DNA of 58,702 bases from Bacteroides faecichinchillae JCM 17102. GTDB taxonomy: Bacteria; Bacteroidota; Bacteroidia; Bacteroidales; Bacteroidaceae. Positions 57,082-58,702 of this stretch are shown here, one piece after another. Position numbers and translations under genes: made by a program. The notes beneath the pieces were generated by a model that was not told the origin of the DNA, did not search any database, and saw only the letters and a list, made by a program, of their open reading frames with translations. Within the stretch, counting starts at the first letter, position 1, and each line of letters starts with the position of its first letter. The stretch is from positions 1 to 58,702 of the forward strand of contig NZ_BAKK01000029.1 of NCBI RefSeq assembly GCF_000614145.1. Reading direction: 5' to 3'.

Positions 57082-58253
57082 TCAATAAAGCCTTTCATGA
57101 TCTTATATTCAGCCAATTTACACTTGATGAGTGTTGAATAGTAATTAGGGGCACGGAATGTCTTTTTTGCAACCTTTGCATAACCCTTTTCTTTCACTTC
57201 CCTATATGATATTTCCCTAAGCCCATTCTTCTCTGATACATGAATCAGATTACCGTTATGCTTCGCACCATCAGCAATAGTAGAATGCCACACCTCGCAC
57301 ATATTCTTTATTTGTTCAAATATTACTGCTCCCTTTGGGCTATTCACGAGCGTGAGCGAAATACCTTTTGAACTGTCAAGATTAGGAAAAAACTCCTTAA
57401 CTCCCCAATAGTCAGCAAGGGTAATGTCCCCTTGCCTTGGTATGCGAGCAAACTTACAATCATAGCATGAGTAGCGGTAGGTCATAGCGTACATGAAACT
57501 GTATAGGTATGGGCTGAGATTGTAAGAAGGGAATTTATAGCGTTTTACCTTTCCCTTGGGGTTTCTGAGATTAAAAATCTCAGAACCCCCCCACGTTTTG
57601 TTGTTTCTGAATTGATAGCCAGATACTTTACCTTTATGTTTTTCTTCCAGATACTGAATATGTCGGTCAAACAGCCACTGGCTCGGAACTCCATGGCACA
57701 CAAGGTCAGAAGTCAAAAGTGTTTCATAATCCTTGCGAAGGAATGCCTTCAAACCAGCCACTTGACAACCTGTGCCAACAAAATAGCACCAACGTCCAGC
57801 CTTGAGATCATTCTTGATATCTGCAAAAACACACTGCAAGTCACTCTGGACATATTTGGATCCTCGGAGCAATTGAAGGTCATTTACATTATCTACTCCA
57901 ATATGCTTTACCTGATGGTTCTCGTCCATGGATGCTCCATATACCTTTCCCCCTTGCTGCAGAATCCAACAGGCAATGGCATAGAACATGCCACCGCTGG
58001 AGCTCTTTTTCCGTTGCTCCACGTCTTTAACCATAGCAGCATAGGCAGCAGGAGCCTCCGAATTACTGTAGCTAGGATGTGCTACGGGACAAACCCGTTC
58101 ACAGAGTCCACAGTTGATGCATTTGTCTTTATTGATCGACGGATAGAGAAAGCCCTCTTCATCCGGCAAAAAAGTGATGGCACTAACAGGACAGGCATGC
58201 TCGCATGCAGTACATGCACAACACTCAGATTTGGATAGTGTCTTGAAATACAT
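57060..58253 (-). CDS. Fe-S coenzyme F420-reducing hydrogenase beta-subunit-like protein
   Basis: 397 aa. Two [4Fe-4S] sites at the start (CTACEHACPVSA and CINCGLCERVCPVA), then the FrhB-like part (SSSGGMFYAIACWILQQGGK, FVGTGCQVAGLKAFLRK, and CYDCKFARIPRQGDITLADYWG with further Cys). Genes of this family sit beside polysaccharide pyruvyltransferases in many capsule loci; a redox role in sugar or pyruvate handling is inferred. Directly after the pyruvyltransferase gene (stop-start spacing under 5 nt). Confidence 0.85.
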   Translation of the reverse strand: MYFKTLSKSECCACTACEHACPVSAITFLPDEEGFLYPSINKDKCINCGLCERVCPVAHPSYSNSEAPAAYAAMVKDVEQRKKSSSGGMFYAIACWILQQGGKVYGASMDENHQVKHIGVDNVNDLQLLRGSKYVQSDLQCVFADIKNDLKAGRWCYFVGTGCQVAGLKAFLRKDYETLLTSDLVCHGVPSQWLFDRHIQYLEEKHKGKVSGYQFRNNKTWGGSEIFNLRNPKGKVKRYKFPSYNLSPYLYSFMYAMTYRYSCYDCKFARIPRQGDITLADYWGVKEFFPNLDSSKGISLTLVNSPKGAVIFEQIKNMCEVWHSTIADGAKHNGNLIHVSEKNGLREISYREVKEKGYAKVAKKTFRAPNYYSTLIKCKLAEYKIMKGFIEWKNRRK

Positions 58254-58702
58254 TTATTGCAAAGCTTGGGCTAGGAAGTCGTATGTTTTTTGACGTTCAT
58301 GCTGAAGTACAGTATTGACATTGCAAAAACTAATGACTTCGTTTATCTGATTATCGGTAATTTCCGCCTCCAAAAGACGATTATCCAATCCGCAAAGGTT
58401 CAGGATGCTAGTAATGCGAGTTGAGAAGTTTGACGGCATATAAGTCCAAAACTGTTTGTTGAGGTTGATAGAGAAAGCTGTACCATGGAATGAGTTTGTC
58501 ACCACTACTTCGGCATGCATAATCAGCGAAAGGACTTTTCCCGGATCCACAAAAAAGATGGTTTGATCAGCATACTTATCCTTAATGATATTATCAGTAT
58601 AGGAAATCACCTTGAGGTTCTTTTCCTTGGCTATCTTGCGGACAGTCCGATACACCAAATCCTTGTCCTTGATGTTATAAGGAAGATACACAAAGAGATA
58701 TT
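58254..58702 (-). CDS. Polysaccharide pyruvyltransferase (WcaK/CsaB type), 5' end off the right edge
   Basis: The last 149 codons are present; the frame stays open to the edge (YLFVYLPYNIKD). VVVTNSFHGTAFSINLNKQF is the hallmark motif of PF04230 proteins. Adds a pyruvate ketal to a capsule sugar, giving negative charge. Continues to the right with the rest of the locus. Confidence 0.85.
   Translation of the reverse strand, partial: YLFVYLPYNIKDKDLVYRTVRKIAKEKNLKVISYTDNIIKDKYADQTIFFVDPGKVLSLIMHAEVVVTNSFHGTAFSINLNKQFWTYMPSNFSTRITSILNLCGLDNRLLEAEITDNQINEVISFCNVNTVLQHERQKTYDFLAQALQ

Overview
The window looks like chromosomal DNA of a gut Bacteroides close to B. thetaiotaomicron. The reasons are the Bacteroidota promoter pattern (TTTG, then about 19-22 nt, then TAnnTTTG) in front of many genes, the weak Shine-Dalgarno signals, the gene families (PCMD, DUF4434, HU-like and smalltalk proteins, YjbH-domain proteins), and a PAPS/sulfotransferase operon with the gene order I recall around B. 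thetaiotaomicron BT_0416. Species assignment is from memory of gene order, not from a search.

Layout. 1-5.5 kb: a minus-strand sugar operon (FAD-dependent lipoprotein oxidoreductase, Tat-exported DUF4434 protein, sugar-porter MFS permease cut by the left edge) facing a ROK-family regulator. 5.5-12 kb: a scarred region with a tRNA-Thr(CGU), an integrase fragment, a DeoR-like fragment, a decayed ABM monooxygenase, an SGNH hydrolase, a probable promoter-to-terminator small RNA, an M48 metalloprotease, a badly decayed IS66 transposase and about 1 kb of relics. 11.5-18.7 kb: small membrane protein, secreted DNA/RNA endonuclease, MltG, the iorA-iorB-paaK arylpyruvate operon, xpt and an EFR1-type flavodoxin-ferredoxin. 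18.7-25.6 kb: core translation genes (ruvX, def, TPR protein, thrS, infC, rpmI, rplT) followed by a 6S-like RNA. 25.7-30.4 kb: an envelope group (OmpA, two YjbH-domain proteins, one lipoprotein). 30.6-38.3 kb: a dedicated sulfonation operon (cysQ, SLC13 permease, cysC, cysD, cysN, sulfotransferase, PCMD protein). No cysH or cysIJ is present, so the PAPS is probably made for sulfonation rather than for cysteine; the sulfotransferase resembles the B. thetaiotaomicron cholesterol sulfotransferase. 38.4-43 kb: SPOR protein, SDR, DEAD-box helicase, YtxH/holin-like cluster, smalltalk and HU-like proteins.

43.1-58.7 kb: the 3' part of a capsular polysaccharide locus, all on the minus strand and running in from beyond the right edge: pyruvyltransferase, Fe-S F420-type reductase, Wzy polymerase, glycosyltransferases, FemAB/GNAT-type acyltransferases, PIG-L deacetylase, initiating sugar transferase, DegT aminotransferase and WbuC. 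In its centre sits a compact module of ACP, FabG-like SDR, acyl-adenylate ligase, LuxE and LuxC: the acyl-activating and acyl-reducing half of the bioluminescence pathway with no luciferase. This is the most unusual system here; it probably makes an acyl or aldehyde building block for the glycan.

Quality warning. At least eleven genes carry apparent one-base indels, nearly all in or beside homopolymers (ROK regulator, SGNH hydrolase, ABM, IS66, MltG twice, YjbH, PCMD, SPOR, an 85-aa protein, DegT aminotransferase, LuxC, GT1). Most are probably uncorrected sequencing errors rather than real gene death, and I give the merged gene extents.
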